Of a stretch of DNA of 64,000 nucleotides, positions 41,765-50,184 are shown in pieces. The stretch covers positions 496,001 through 560,000 of the forward strand of contig CAXBIQ010000001.1 of assembly GCA_963975935.1 (NCBI GenBank), given 5' to 3'. The position numbers and the translations under genes were made by a program. The notes beneath the pieces were generated by a model. That model had not been told where the DNA came from. It did not search any database and worked only from the letters and a program-made list of their open reading frames with translations. Numbering within the stretch: position 1 is the first letter of the stretch; each line of letters starts with the position of its first letter. This stretch comes from Planktosalinus sp963975935 (GTDB lineage: Bacteria; Bacteroidota; Bacteroidia; Flavobacteriales; Flavobacteriaceae).

Positions 41765-44167
41765 TTATGTTTTAGATGTGAATTGAATTATTGCTTTTTG
41801 CATATCGTTATACTCGTTGTAGAGCTTTATTATTTCTTCGTTTTCCTGTCCGTCGGTTAAGTAAGCCGCATAGACTTCCTTCGGAACTTCAAGACGGAAG
41901 ATGTTACTTTCCCTACCGATTTTAATGAACATTTCGGTGTACTTCCGTGGCCCGGAAAGGTTGTTTTTGATGGACTTTAATTGGTTTAAATCGTGGCTTG
42001 AAAGATTAAGGCGTTTGACCAATTCGGCATAGCCTTTTTCGTTGTTAAGGCTGTAAATGACCTGTGTATTTTCAAGGATGCTTGCAGATGTTGAATTGTT
42101 GGGAAGTTGATTGATGGATTGAAGAATGATACCAATAGCACCGTTCTGTTTACGGATGGCTTGATAATAGAATTCTACGCTTTCAAGAACGTTCTCGAAC
42201 TTCAGTTGCTTGGCAAACTCGTCAAATAGGATGATACCTTTTTCAGCCCTATTTTTCCAAATGGTTCTTTGGATGGCTGACTTAATCAGCTTCAACATTA
42301 CGGACAGGATTTCCTTATTGTCTTTGACTTCATCGAGTTCAAAAACAATCAAACGTTTGTCCTCTATTTTATAGGTTTGGTCTTCACTCACTTCAAACAG
42401 AAAACTATATAGACCATCGCCGACATATTCGGACATTACGTGCAAAAAGCTGGTAACGTTGAAGTAGTCGGGATGGATTTTTAGGGTGTCAAGAAGATCC
42501 TCTTGATTCCTTTCTATAAAATTGTAAAATCCTTCGAGCGAATGATTTTCTGAAATGCTATTGTAATAATGACGCAATATTTTTTTGACTGAAACCGACT
42601 GTGCTTTAGTAACCTTTAAATCTGAAGCGAACAGCTCAAAAAGGAAAACAGACAAATCTTCCAATCGTTCAGGTGTCAGATCATTTGTATCACTTATATA
42701 AAAAGGATTGATGCCAAGATTTTTTCCACTTTCGTACCGAAGTACCGTATATTTTTCAGGATATAGTTTGGCAAATTTAGTGTACGAGCCACCCAAGTCG
42801 ATAATGACCAGACGAACACCACTTTCAAAGTATTGGCGTAAAATATTATTGGCTAAAAAGGATTTACCCTCGCCCGTTGGTGCGAAAATGGCAAAATTCC
42901 GAGCCTTGATACGTTTTTTTCGCTCGTCCCAAACATCTTTTAGAACAGGAATATTATGCTCTCTATCATTGAAGATGATTCCGGTAGTATCAGATTTGTA
43001 ATTGGTATTATTGATGAATAGGCATAATGCGTGTTTTAAATCGGTAACATATAAATCGTTGTTCGAGAAATTGGACGAAAAACAGCAGTAACTGTTTAAT
43101 ATATAATTCTTGCGCTCTTCGCCTCTCGGATAGTATGGAATAATATCCAGTTCCTTAAATTCAGTTTTAATTTTTGAAGTTATTTTGTCTAGGTCTTTGG
43201 CTTCTTTAGACCAATACACAATATTGAGATGACCACGAATAATCCGTGCATTGTCATCGGCATTGATTTGGTCAAGAATATGTTGGATTTTCCCCAAAAC
43301 CACTTTGTTCTGTGAACCGAAATTGGAACTCTTGTTAAGTTCCTCGACTTTCTTGTCGAGCAGCTTGCGCCACTTTTGTTTGTCGTCGAGATATAAAATC
43401 TGATTGACAATGTGGTTTTCGTTAAGCGTAAGCCCTAAGCCATCAATAAACCCTTGATGAAACACAAAATCGTCAGAAGTGAATTTCTCATTGGTTTTGC
43501 TACTCTGTACACTTTCGCCAAAGCACAGTTCGCTATTGATGGCAAGGGCATCAAAATGGTTTTCGCCAATATTGACGCTTTTCTTATCTAATAGAATGTC
43601 GGTATCGAAGCCTTCGTTGAAGCCATTGAAATAGCCATTTGTGAGTTTCTGAATCCCTTCCGCTTTAAGCGGAAGGAATGCCATCTTTCGGCTATTATTG
43701 ATAAAGGAAACAGAATCGCTTACAGAGTTTACAAAACTCTTAATGTTATCGTCCAGTTCCTGTACAATTCCCTTTGAAATTTTTCTAAAGGGATTGACAT
43801 ATTTTGAATTGTTGAGCGCTTTGTTTTTGGTCAAGATGAAAAACAAATAGCACTTGTGCTCAATATGTCCACGACCTTTAAAATGCTCGTGCGTTGCTTT
43901 TTCTAAAAATGTTTTATTCGGAAGCTGTTCAGAAGAATAGGATTTCTTCAGGTATATATCCTGTTTATGAACCACAGTTCCCACAGGCAGCGATTTCAAA
44001 GCCTGAAACCAAGCACCGTGCATATCTTCAAAGTCCTTTTCGGAAAGCGAATAAATTTCAGGTAGATTCCCTGTATAGCACAAGACCACATTGCCATTAT
44101 TGGCAAAGACGATATTGTCCTGAATATCTACGATGGGCTGATATGCCGAAAGGTTAATCTTATTCAT
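41765..44167 (-). CDS. traG: Conjugation ATPase TraG (VirB4-like)
   Basis: 800 aa. VirB4-type ATPase: Walker A APTGEGKS, IIDLGGSYTKFAKLYPEKYT, Walker B KGIILFDEFAKQL, then QSINQLPNNSTSASILENTQ. Energises assembly and transfer of the channel. It overlaps the traF-like gene by 8 bp. Confidence 0.95.
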   Translation of the reverse strand: MNKINLSAYQPIVDIQDNIVFANNGNVVLCYTGNLPEIYSLSEKDFEDMHGAWFQALKSLPVGTVVHKQDIYLKKSYSSEQLPNKTFLEKATHEHFKGRGHIEHKCYLFFILTKNKALNNSKYVNPFRKISKGIVQELDDNIKSFVNSVSDSVSFINNSRKMAFLPLKAEGIQKLTNGYFNGFNEGFDTDILLDKKSVNIGENHFDALAINSELCFGESVQSSKTNEKFTSDDFVFHQGFIDGLGLTLNENHIVNQILYLDDKQKWRKLLDKKVEELNKSSNFGSQNKVVLGKIQHILDQINADDNARIIRGHLNIVYWSKEAKDLDKITSKIKTEFKELDIIPYYPRGEERKNYILNSYCCFSSNFSNNDLYVTDLKHALCLFINNTNYKSDTTGIIFNDREHNIPVLKDVWDERKKRIKARNFAIFAPTGEGKSFLANNILRQYFESGVRLVIIDLGGSYTKFAKLYPEKYTVLRYESGKNLGINPFYISDTNDLTPERLEDLSVFLFELFASDLKVTKAQSVSVKKILRHYYNSISENHSLEGFYNFIERNQEDLLDTLKIHPDYFNVTSFLHVMSEYVGDGLYSFLFEVSEDQTYKIEDKRLIVFELDEVKDNKEILSVMLKLIKSAIQRTIWKNRAEKGIILFDEFAKQLKFENVLESVEFYYQAIRKQNGAIGIILQSINQLPNNSTSASILENTQVIYSLNNEKGYAELVKRLNLSSHDLNQLKSIKNNLSGPRKYTEMFIKIGRESNIFRLEVPKEVYAAYLTDGQENEEIIKLYNEYNDMQKAIIQFTSKT

Positions 44168-44438
44168 AGTTAAAACCTGAATTTCTTTTGTTACTTATAA
44201 TTTTTGGAAAAGCGTTGGCTGTTTGAAAAATCTGTGGGTTGTGGCTAATTCTTGTCAAAGCCACATAGAGCGCAGCGTTAAAAACGAGAATACCTATAAT
44301 CATCACGAAGCTGAAAGAGAAAATTACTATGAGCAATGAGGCCAATATGGAAACTATCATTAAGGCAAACAGGGAAATGGGGAAGCCAAAAATGACTGCC
44401 CGTTTCCTAATGTTTTTATAGACCTCGAACCGCTTCAT
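44160..44438 (-). CDS. traF: TraF-like (DUF4133) conjugation membrane protein
   Basis: 92 aa with two central helices (ISLFALMIVSILASLLIVIF, FVMIIGILVFNAALYVAL); the N-terminus FEVYKNIRKRAVIFGFP matches DUF4133/VirB3-like TraF. Overlaps traG and shares its start base with the stop of traE. Confidence 0.9.
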   Translation of the reverse strand: MKRFEVYKNIRKRAVIFGFPISLFALMIVSILASLLIVIFSFSFVMIIGILVFNAALYVALTRISHNPQIFQTANAFPKIISNKRNSGFNYE

Positions 44439-44725
44439 TATACAACGATTCCAATTAGGTAAGTGAAGATGCCGACTACTGCGCCAGCTATCAAAACAAA
44501 TACAAGTACTCTGGTAATACCCTTTTTTAGGTCAGCATTTTCCCCAAAGAAATGCCCTGCATTAAACAGGAAACCGATGAGGAAAATGACCCCTAATATG
44601 ATTGGAAAAATGGTTCGGATGGTGTTGGAAACATCATCGACCGAATCTTCGATTCCCCCAATTTGTGCAAAAAGTGATGTTGAGAGCAACGACAAAAAAG
44701 TTGCCAAATAGATTGATTTTTTCAT
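44438..44725 (-). CDS. traE: TraE-like (DUF4134) conjugation protein
   Basis: 95 aa; N-terminal signal/helix (KKSIYLATFLSLLSTSLFAQ), then two helices (FPIILGVIFLIGFLFNAGHF, VLVFVLIAGAVVGIFTYLIG). VirB2-pilin-like family DUF4134. First gene of the nine-gene minus-strand operon; its promoter region is 44726-44914. Confidence 0.9.
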   Translation of the reverse strand: MKKSIYLATFLSLLSTSLFAQIGGIEDSVDDVSNTIRTIFPIILGVIFLIGFLFNAGHFFGENADLKKGITRVLVFVLIAGAVVGIFTYLIGIVV

Positions 44726-44820
44726 AACGTAACAGTTTAAATTTTTGTGTTGTTTTCGTTATTGGAAATTTACATATATTTATTTACAAATACCTGATAA
44801 TCAAATATTTGTGAACAAAA

Positions 44821-44868
44821 TATTATTTGATTTTGTTTGAATTCCTTTGTTATTATTTGATATCAAAT
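44821..44868. promoter_or_regulatory. ATTTGAT boxes in the tra/amidase divergent promoter region
   Basis: TATTATTTGAT occurs at 44821-44831 and 44851-44861; the second is part of a 14-bp perfect palindrome ATTTGATATCAAAT (44855-44868). A further ATCAAAT lies near 44798. Repeated dyad boxes between two divergent conjugation genes suggest a shared operator. Confidence 0.65.
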
Positions 44869-44914
44869 TCTATGACTTTTGGAAGTTGAATTGTTAATAA
44901 CCCTAAAATTGAAA

Positions 44915-45544
44915 ATGAAAAAAGTGCTCAAAAACGTCAGTTTTATGATTTTGCTCTTGAAAATGTGTATCATTTTTGGACAGGAAACAGCCATTCAAAA
45001 AAGAATACTAATTGACGTTGGACACGGTGGAAAAGATTCTGGTGCGATAGGTGTAAATGGCATCCTAGAAAAAGATGTTGTACTCAATATTGCAAGTGCG
45101 ATTTTGAAGCTAAATAACAAGTTGGATAAGCCTTTGGATATTTATTTGACCAGGTACAGCGATACACTTATTTCACTATCAGATAGAACCAAACTTGCCA
45201 AAGCTCTAAAAGCTGATTTATTTTTGTCGTTGCATTGCAATCATTCGGATAATCCGAATGCTAGGGGTGTTGAAGTTTACGTGACAAATGCAGAATCCAA
45301 ATATTCAGATGATTCTACTTGGTTTGCTTTTCAAGTGCAAGCCGCACTTAATAAAGAATTGGGATATGAAAGTAGAGGTGTCAAGTTTGCAAATTTTCAG
45401 GTACTTCGAGAAACGGTTGATGTTTGCACTTCTGTACTTATAGAATTAGGGTTTTTGAGTAATAAAGATGAAGGCAACTATATTTCAAATTCTAACAATA
45501 TCCAATTGATTGCCACAGCCATTTTGTTATCTATACAAAACTAA
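44915..45544 (+). CDS. N-acetylmuramoyl-L-alanine amidase (Amidase_3)
   Basis: 209 aa from ATG 44915 with signal peptide (MKKVLKNVSFMILLLKMCII, cleaved near FGQ). Zinc ligands visible: H in DVGHGGKDSGAIG, E in ILEKDVVLNIA, H in LSLHCNHSDNPNARG; catalytic E in VLIELGFLSNKDEG. It would open peptidoglycan for the conjugation channel. Divergent from traE, whose regulatory dyads it may share. Confidence 0.92.
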   Translation: MKKVLKNVSFMILLLKMCIIFGQETAIQKRILIDVGHGGKDSGAIGVNGILEKDVVLNIASAILKLNNKLDKPLDIYLTRYSDTLISLSDRTKLAKALKADLFLSLHCNHSDNPNARGVEVYVTNAESKYSDDSTWFAFQVQAALNKELGYESRGVKFANFQVLRETVDVCTSVLIELGFLSNKDEGNYISNSNNIQLIATAILLSIQN

Positions 45545-45551
45545 TACTATT

Positions 45552-45650
45552 ATGAAAGACCTATTTTTAGAATTAACAAAGAGTTTAAAAGCGATTGTAA
45601 TCCAATTTATTTCTGAAGTGATTTTCTTATATAAGTCTTTCAGAAATTAG
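45552..45650 (+). CDS. Possible 32-aa small protein
   Basis: ATG 7 bp after the amidase stop: MKDLFLELTKSLKAIVIQFI... with a hydrophobic-amphipathic helix and a basic end. Short; supported only by position and composition. Could equally be chance. Confidence 0.3.
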   Translation: MKDLFLELTKSLKAIVIQFISEVIFLYKSFRN

Positions 45651-45721
45651 ATTATTTCCGCATAACACCCGCTATCTTATTTAAGACAACCAACTAAAAG
45701 TTAGAGCAGAATATAATTTAA

Positions 45722-45743
45722 TATTTAAGTATTTGCTTAAATA
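45722..45743 (+). promoter_or_regulatory. Probable ArsR operator
   Basis: TATTTAAG-TATTTG-CTTAAATA, 8-bp perfect arms with a 6-bp spacer, 38 bp before the ArsR start codon; typical dyad size and position for SmtB/ArsR autorepression. A shorter version with the same spacing is at 53004-53019. Confidence 0.75.
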
Positions 45744-45781
45744 AGTAATTACTTTTACCTTTGCTCGTCTAAAGCATTAAT

Positions 45782-46153
45782 ATGAAATTAGAAATATCCT
45801 GTACAAGAGCTGAGGCTGACCATAAGCAATTACTAAACTGTAGAACTACCATTGATGGTATGGCTAATGGTTTCGACAAAATATCGAAACTACTATCTAT
45901 TTCAGGTAATGAAGTGCGCTTAAAAGTTCTATTTCTTTTAAATATGGAAAAAGAATTATGCCCTTGTGATTTAGCTGATATTTTAGGTATGAGTGTTCCT
46001 GCCGTTTCTCAGCATATACGAAAAATGAAAGATGCAGGTATTATAAGCTCAAGGAGAGAAGGGCAAACCTTATACTATTCATTGAATGAGGATGAGACGG
46101 ATATTCTGAATAGTATATTTAAGTCAATCAAATTAGAAAGAAAAACAGCATAA
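45782..46153 (+). CDS. ArsR/SmtB family metal-responsive repressor
   Basis: 123 aa. HTH CPCDLADILGMSVPAVSQHI with the metal-site cysteines CPC in ELCPCDL plus N-terminal Cys7 and Cys20 (SCTRAEADHKQLLNC). The wing is SSRREGQTLYYSLNEDE. First gene of a three-gene mercury-type cassette with MerTP and GDCCVxC proteins, so Hg(II) is the likely inducer. Confidence 0.9.
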   Translation: MKLEISCTRAEADHKQLLNCRTTIDGMANGFDKISKLLSISGNEVRLKVLFLLNMEKELCPCDLADILGMSVPAVSQHIRKMKDAGIISSRREGQTLYYSLNEDETDILNSIFKSIKLERKTA

Positions 46154-46163
46154 ATTTTTAATT

Positions 46164-46769
46164 ATGAGTACAGAAAAAACATCAAAAAATGTAGCATATA
46201 CAGGTTTGTTTGCTGCAATAGCAGCGTCATCTTGTTGCATACCACCAGTTATTGCATTAATTGCTGGAATTGGAGGGAGTGCATCCGCTTTATCTTGGAT
46301 GGAACCTTTTAGACCCTATTTAATTGGTGTCGCTATCATAGCAATTGGTTATGCGTGGTATGATTATCTAAAACCTAAAAAAGCAGATGATTGCTGTGAA
46401 ATAGATGCAAAGCCAAAGTGGTTTCAAACTAAAGGGTTTTTAATAGGAATTACATTATTTGCGGCTATCTCAATAAGCTTTCCATACTACTCTCATATTT
46501 TTTATCCAGTTAATAAAAAAGAAGTGGTTATAGTGAATCAATCCAATATTCAAACGGTAAATTTTGATGTAAAAGGGATGACTTGTGCTTCTTGCGAACA
46601 ACACATTACGCACGCTGTTAATGAATTAGAGGGTATTGTAAATGTAAATGCTTCCTATGAAAAAGCTAACGCAAAAGTAGAATTCGATAATTCGAAAACT
46701 ACTAAAGAGGATATAGAAAAAGCAATTAATTCTACAGGCTATAAAGTAACCTACAAAGAAGAAAACTAA
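46164..46769 (+). CDS. merTP: Mercuric transport fusion protein MerTP
   Basis: 201 aa. The MerT part has the membrane cysteine pair SSCCIPP in helix 1 (near residues 23-24), a second pair DDCCE and three helices. The C-terminal MerP-like HMA domain (from about 133) has GMTCASC. It imports Hg(II) to the cytosol; a reductase MerA would normally follow but none is in the window. The stop overlaps the next ATG. Confidence 0.92.
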   Translation: MSTEKTSKNVAYTGLFAAIAASSCCIPPVIALIAGIGGSASALSWMEPFRPYLIGVAIIAIGYAWYDYLKPKKADDCCEIDAKPKWFQTKGFLIGITLFAAISISFPYYSHIFYPVNKKEVVIVNQSNIQTVNFDVKGMTCASCEQHITHAVNELEGIVNVNASYEKANAKVEFDNSKTTKEDIEKAINSTGYKVTYKEEN

Positions 46770-46975
46770 TGGAAGTCCAATTAAAATCAGAAATTACCTG
46801 CCCAAACTGCGGACATAAAAAAGTAGAGGATATGCCAACAAAAGCTTGTCAGTTTTTCTACGAATGTGAGAATTGTAAAACGGTTCTAAAACCAAATGAA
46901 GGGGATTGCTGTGTTTATTGCAGTTATGGGACAGTTTCTTGTCCACCAATTCAAGAAAACAACAGTTGTTGTTAA
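46769..46975 (+). CDS. GDCCVxC domain protein
   Basis: 68 aa, eleven cysteines: CPNCGH, CENC, the name motif GDCCVYC, and a terminal NNSCC. Small GDCCVxC proteins accompany mer transport genes in Bacteroidota and probably hold or relay metal. It overlaps the merTP stop by one base. It runs antisense through the last ~180 bp of the ATPase gene that ends at 46794. Confidence 0.88.
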   Translation: MEVQLKSEITCPNCGHKKVEDMPTKACQFFYECENCKTVLKPNEGDCCVYCSYGTVSCPPIQENNSCC

Positions 46976-47702
46976 GTAAATAGGTTTTAAATGACCATCC
47001 ATTAAACAAGCGCCAATTTGAAAAATAGTATTCTAAAATTAACTTCCGCTTATCCCCAGCTTTTGTATCAAAAGCAATCAAATTAAACAGTTCGCGCATT
47101 CTACTACGAACACGGTTTCCATACCGTTCTTCCAGTTCTTCAGCATTTAGGTTTGTAGTAGCGTGGGTTTTGACTTTGTGTTTGGTCTCAAGGTAAAGTT
47201 CGTATCGGGAAAGTAATACTTCGCCCATCACATTCAAATCTTTACCATAGAATCGTCCTGCAGGTTCAATGCCTAAATCATCAAAGCAGTAGAATTTGGT
47301 GCTGCCATAATCCTCAATGGTTTTAAAGCCTAGATGGTTAAAGCTAAAAGCAACATTCCTGCACGGAATCATTTCATAAGGTCGTTGCATTGGCACGATA
47401 TATCGCAATAGTTTCATCAAAGTGGTCTTTCCACATCCCACAGGCCCGGATAGAAGAATACCCTTGTTAGTGTCGATATCATCTTTCAGGCAATTTTCTT
47501 TGTCCTTGATGAAATAGTGACATAGTTTGCGGATGATAACCGTGTCCTCATCATAGATTCTAAATTGTTTGCCAAAGAGCAACTTTCCCTTTGCATCCAA
47601 ATAAATCAGGATTTTATCAAAATCGTATAACACGCTTTTACCATCAAACTTTCCAAGCGAATATTCCACGCCACCTTCGGTAATTTTAGAGGGGTTGTCC
47701 AT
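46794..47702 (-). CDS. DnaC/IstB-like ATPase of the ICE, C-terminus altered by mer cassette
   Basis: 302 aa from ATG 47702 (MDNPSKITEGGVEYSLGKFD); the longer frame upstream overlaps another gene and is not used. Walker A LSGPVGCGKTTLMKLL, Walker B KFYCFDDLGIEP, sensor-like KTHATTNLNAEELEERYG. Likely a helicase loader for ICE replication. The expected end is soon after LIAFDTKAGDKRK (near 47045); the remaining ~80 residues, starting LILEYYFSNWRLFNG, run antisense into the GDCCVxC gene and look like read-through caused by cassette insertion. Confidence 0.82.
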   Translation of the reverse strand: MDNPSKITEGGVEYSLGKFDGKSVLYDFDKILIYLDAKGKLLFGKQFRIYDEDTVIIRKLCHYFIKDKENCLKDDIDTNKGILLSGPVGCGKTTLMKLLRYIVPMQRPYEMIPCRNVAFSFNHLGFKTIEDYGSTKFYCFDDLGIEPAGRFYGKDLNVMGEVLLSRYELYLETKHKVKTHATTNLNAEELEERYGNRVRSRMRELFNLIAFDTKAGDKRKLILEYYFSNWRLFNGWSFKTYLLNNNCCFLELVDKKLSHNCNKHSNPLHLVLEPFYNSHIRRKTDKLLLAYPLLFYVRSLGR

Positions 47703-48438
47703 AATCTTTGTTTTTAGTGGTACGCAAGTTGTCCTTAATATGGGACGGTTGCTTTGTGTTTGGTTTGTTTTCCTCATTGAATAATTCAGTTCTGTCCATC
47801 CAGTTTTTAGCCAAAGCTTGCCAATCTCGTATCGGTTTTCCGTCGCTTGTTTTCCAATCGTTCGATTCGTAGTGGTCGAAGAATTTTTTTCCTTCATCAG
47901 CATCAAAACCTTTTTCTTCAAAAAAAATAAAAACGGCCTGCCTGCCCTTTGGTTGTTTTATATTGTTTACTTGTTTGGTATTGTTTATAGTAGATACCAA
48001 TGCTTGTCCACTCACGGGACGGTGCGAGTCCATTACTTGTCCATTTGTGGTATGGTGTTGGTACACTACTGGTTCATTTCTGGGATGGTAGTGTCCCGCA
48101 AGTTGTTCTAATATGGGACTGTACCGTCCCACATCAGGCTCATCACTTGTCCCAATTATGGCCATCTTGATTTTACTGCCTTTGTAAGGATTGTTGGAAG
48201 GGAAGTATGATAGATAATTCCAAGAGTCCAAATCCGTAACGCATCTGTGATAGGTTGATTTAGAACCAATTTTGGCAGCCCTCATTAAATCTCTGCGGTT
48301 CACATAAAATTCGTCCGCAAATCGGCTACTATTCCATTCTTGAAATAATGCCATATACAGGGTTATGTGCGTGGGATTGAGGCGGTCATCAAAATAGAAC
48401 GTTGAAAAAGCCGCATTGAGTAGCTTTATATAGTTCAT
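47686..48438 (-). CDS. Replication/HTH-type ICE protein (winged-helix N-terminus)
   Basis: 250 aa. The N-terminal part (MNYIKLLNAAFSTFYFDDRL, NPTHITLYMALFQEWNSSRF, RRDLMRAAKIGSKSTYHRCV) is a winged-helix domain as in DnaD/replication-initiator-like proteins; the C-terminal EEKGFDADEGKKFFDHYESN and DWQALAKNWMDR resemble DnaB/DnaD C-terminal segments. Overlaps the ATPase gene by 17 bp, so the pair probably loads replication machinery on the excised element. Confidence 0.75.
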   Translation of the reverse strand: MNYIKLLNAAFSTFYFDDRLNPTHITLYMALFQEWNSSRFADEFYVNRRDLMRAAKIGSKSTYHRCVTDLDSWNYLSYFPSNNPYKGSKIKMAIIGTSDEPDVGRYSPILEQLAGHYHPRNEPVVYQHHTTNGQVMDSHRPVSGQALVSTINNTKQVNNIKQPKGRQAVFIFFEEKGFDADEGKKFFDHYESNDWKTSDGKPIRDWQALAKNWMDRTELFNEENKPNTKQPSHIKDNLRTTKNKDYGQPL

Positions 48439-48441
48439 CGC

Positions 48442-48726
48442 TTAAGAATTTATGCTGTGTTGAACGCGGTTGGCGTTCATCACATTTTGGATTTCCTCTG
48501 CATCATAGTAAATGATTCCGCCAACTTTTGTGTAGGGCAACGTACCATTGATACGCAGATTTTGAAGTGTTCCTGGACTTACTTGTAGTAAATCCATAAC
48601 CTCGGAAGATTTAAGATATTTCTTCAGTTTTCCAGTAGCTTGCTTGGAAAGAAGGTTTTTGATGTCATCGAGCAATTCCATTTTGAATTCCCGAAGGTCG
48701 TCTGTAGTAATTATTGATGTCGGCAT
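48442..48726 (-). CDS. Excisionase-like helix-turn-helix protein
   Basis: 94 aa; MerR/Xis-type HTH_17: KYLKSSEVMDLLQVSPGTLQ, NLRINGTLPYTKVGGIIYYD. In Bacteroides CTnDOT the comparable genes xis2c/xis2d are activated by RteC; here rteC lies directly upstream in genome order. First gene of the HTH/replication/ATPase operon. Confidence 0.85.
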   Translation of the reverse strand: MPTSIITTDDLREFKMELLDDIKNLLSKQATGKLKKYLKSSEVMDLLQVSPGTLQNLRINGTLPYTKVGGIIYYDAEEIQNVMNANRVQHSINS

Positions 48727-48974
48727 AATAGAACGGTTTTAATAGTAAGAGACTATCGCATCGCTGTCAAGTAATTTGATAGCCCCTGACCTGATTTGAC
48801 TTTCGTTCTACAAAATTGGGGTAGTTTGCTGGATTTTATTCACAAGTTAGGCCTACTTGGGTGTTTTTCTTCTCTCATTTTCAATGTAATACAATAGAGG
48901 GTTTTGGTACTTCTTCAGAAAAAATACCCTATCTAAAAACCACCAAATAAAATGAGATTTTCCATAAAACAAGA
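48727..48974. promoter_or_regulatory. Region between rteC and excisionase-like gene
   Basis: No gene. Contains a CTATC...GATAG pair (48753-48757/48778-48782) and the palindrome TAGGCCTA near 48848. By analogy with CTnDOT, RteC should bind here to start the excision operon; the site itself cannot be assigned from sequence. Confidence 0.45.
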
Positions 48975-49003
48975 AACACCCAAGTTGAAGCATCTTGGGT
49001 GTT
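48975..49003 (-). terminator. Terminator after rteC
   Basis: AACACCCAAG/CTTGGGTGTT stem (48975-48984/48994-49003) directly after the rteC stop; on the minus strand it is followed by TTTCTTGTTTT. Confidence 0.85.
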
Positions 49004-49855
49004 TTATTTTACGTTATCAGTATCATCCATCCGTTTGGTCAACTGCTTTTTCAGAATATCCAAAAATTTGGTTCTGCCATTTTTACGCATCCGTATTTCC
49101 AAAAAAGCTCTGTAATAATCGCCCAAGTCCACTTTAAATGTTTTTTCAACAAAATAGACAATATCTTTAATGTCAACAGTACCATTATTAATGACATCTG
49201 TACTGTGCAAAGCGTATATCAGTTCAATTAAATATATTTTGTGGGCTGTCCAGGTAATTTTGGTTTTACTTTGTAACAATCTTAAACTTGCATAATTTCC
49301 ATTATTCTCCAATTTATCAATTTCCCGTTTTAAGTGTACAATCAAAAGGTCGTAGGCTAAAATTGAGGCCACGGTACTATCGTGGCTTGTTGCAAATTCT
49401 TCATCAACAAAAAAGTGAAATGAGTCTGGGAACAACCGAATATCTGCCTTGCCTCTTAAAAAATATTGCTCATCAAATACAGTAGCTTCCCTGCGGTAAT
49501 AATGGTAAAAATCAAGATTGTCGTTAAAGTAGGTTTGAAGTTTCTCAATATAATTGTTCAAATACTTTACTTGCGATTTATTGCTTCCCCTGGGTCTTTT
49601 ACTTTCAATGTTAAATAATTTTACGTAATAAATAAGTTTGCTATAAATTTTTGGTTTAGTACATTTAAAGAAATGAATTTCCTCTAATTTGGTTTCAAAT
49701 TCATAATCAACTACGATACTTCTAACTGATTTAAGGGTCTGTTTTGCAAGTTTAATCCCTTTTTCAGCTTTGAGTAAAATATCTTGTTCTTCTATTTCAA
49801 GAATATCTAATTTATTGTCTAATTTTTTTAATATATCGTCGTAATTTGTCGTCAT
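49004..49855 (-). CDS. rteC: RteC-type regulator of ICE excision
   Basis: 283 aa, mostly helical. Family segments: YDDILKKLDNKLDILEIEEQ, EFETKLEEIHFFKCTKPKIY, FYHYYRREATVFDEQYFLRG, SHDSTVASILAYDLLIVHL. RteC activates excision genes in CTnDOT. No RteA/RteB two-component pair is near, so the upstream signal differs from CTnDOT or lies outside. Confidence 0.9.
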   Translation of the reverse strand: MTTNYDDILKKLDNKLDILEIEEQDILLKAEKGIKLAKQTLKSVRSIVVDYEFETKLEEIHFFKCTKPKIYSKLIYYVKLFNIESKRPRGSNKSQVKYLNNYIEKLQTYFNDNLDFYHYYRREATVFDEQYFLRGKADIRLFPDSFHFFVDEEFATSHDSTVASILAYDLLIVHLKREIDKLENNGNYASLRLLQSKTKITWTAHKIYLIELIYALHSTDVINNGTVDIKDIVYFVEKTFKVDLGDYYRAFLEIRMRKNGRTKFLDILKKQLTKRMDDTDNVK

Positions 49856-49921
49856 TCATTCTGGGTATCATTATTTTCACTTAATCTTCTGCAATAACGT
49901 TGCATTTAAAATTGTAATTAA

Positions 49922-50095
49922 TTAAATAGATATAAAGTACTTTAGGAATTGCAAGAACAGTACAAAGAAGATTAACACAATAACAACGATTAGAATACTA
50001 ATCCAAATTATTTTATCTTTTTTGGTAATACTATTTTTTACAGAGGGTACTTTATTGCTTTTTTTATTTCGTCTATTCCGTCTATTTTCCGACAT
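49922..50095 (-). CDS. Tiny basic single-helix membrane protein, paralogue A
   Basis: 57 aa: MSENRRNRRNKKSNKVPSVK, then a membrane helix (IIWISILIVVIVLIFFVLFL) and a short tail. The start MS(E/Q)xRRNRRNKK is shared with the protein encoded at 50185-50352, so they are paralogues. Both have a positive-inside basic head. Not recognised; downstream of a Zn/Cd-type ATPase in the same orientation. Confidence 0.65.
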   Translation of the reverse strand: MSENRRNRRNKKSNKVPSVKNSITKKDKIIWISILIVVIVLIFFVLFLQFLKYFISI

Positions 50096-50184
50096 AGAAT
50101 ATCATTTTTACTATATATCAATCATTTCCACTTCAATTTTTGTAGCCACACAAACCACTTGGAATATTTTATTATCTTAATTCA

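Noticed and set aside
47703..47921. Upstream extension of the DnaC-like ATPase frame
   Set aside because: It overlaps the HTH/replication gene in another frame and shows no domain; ATG 47702 gives a normal start.
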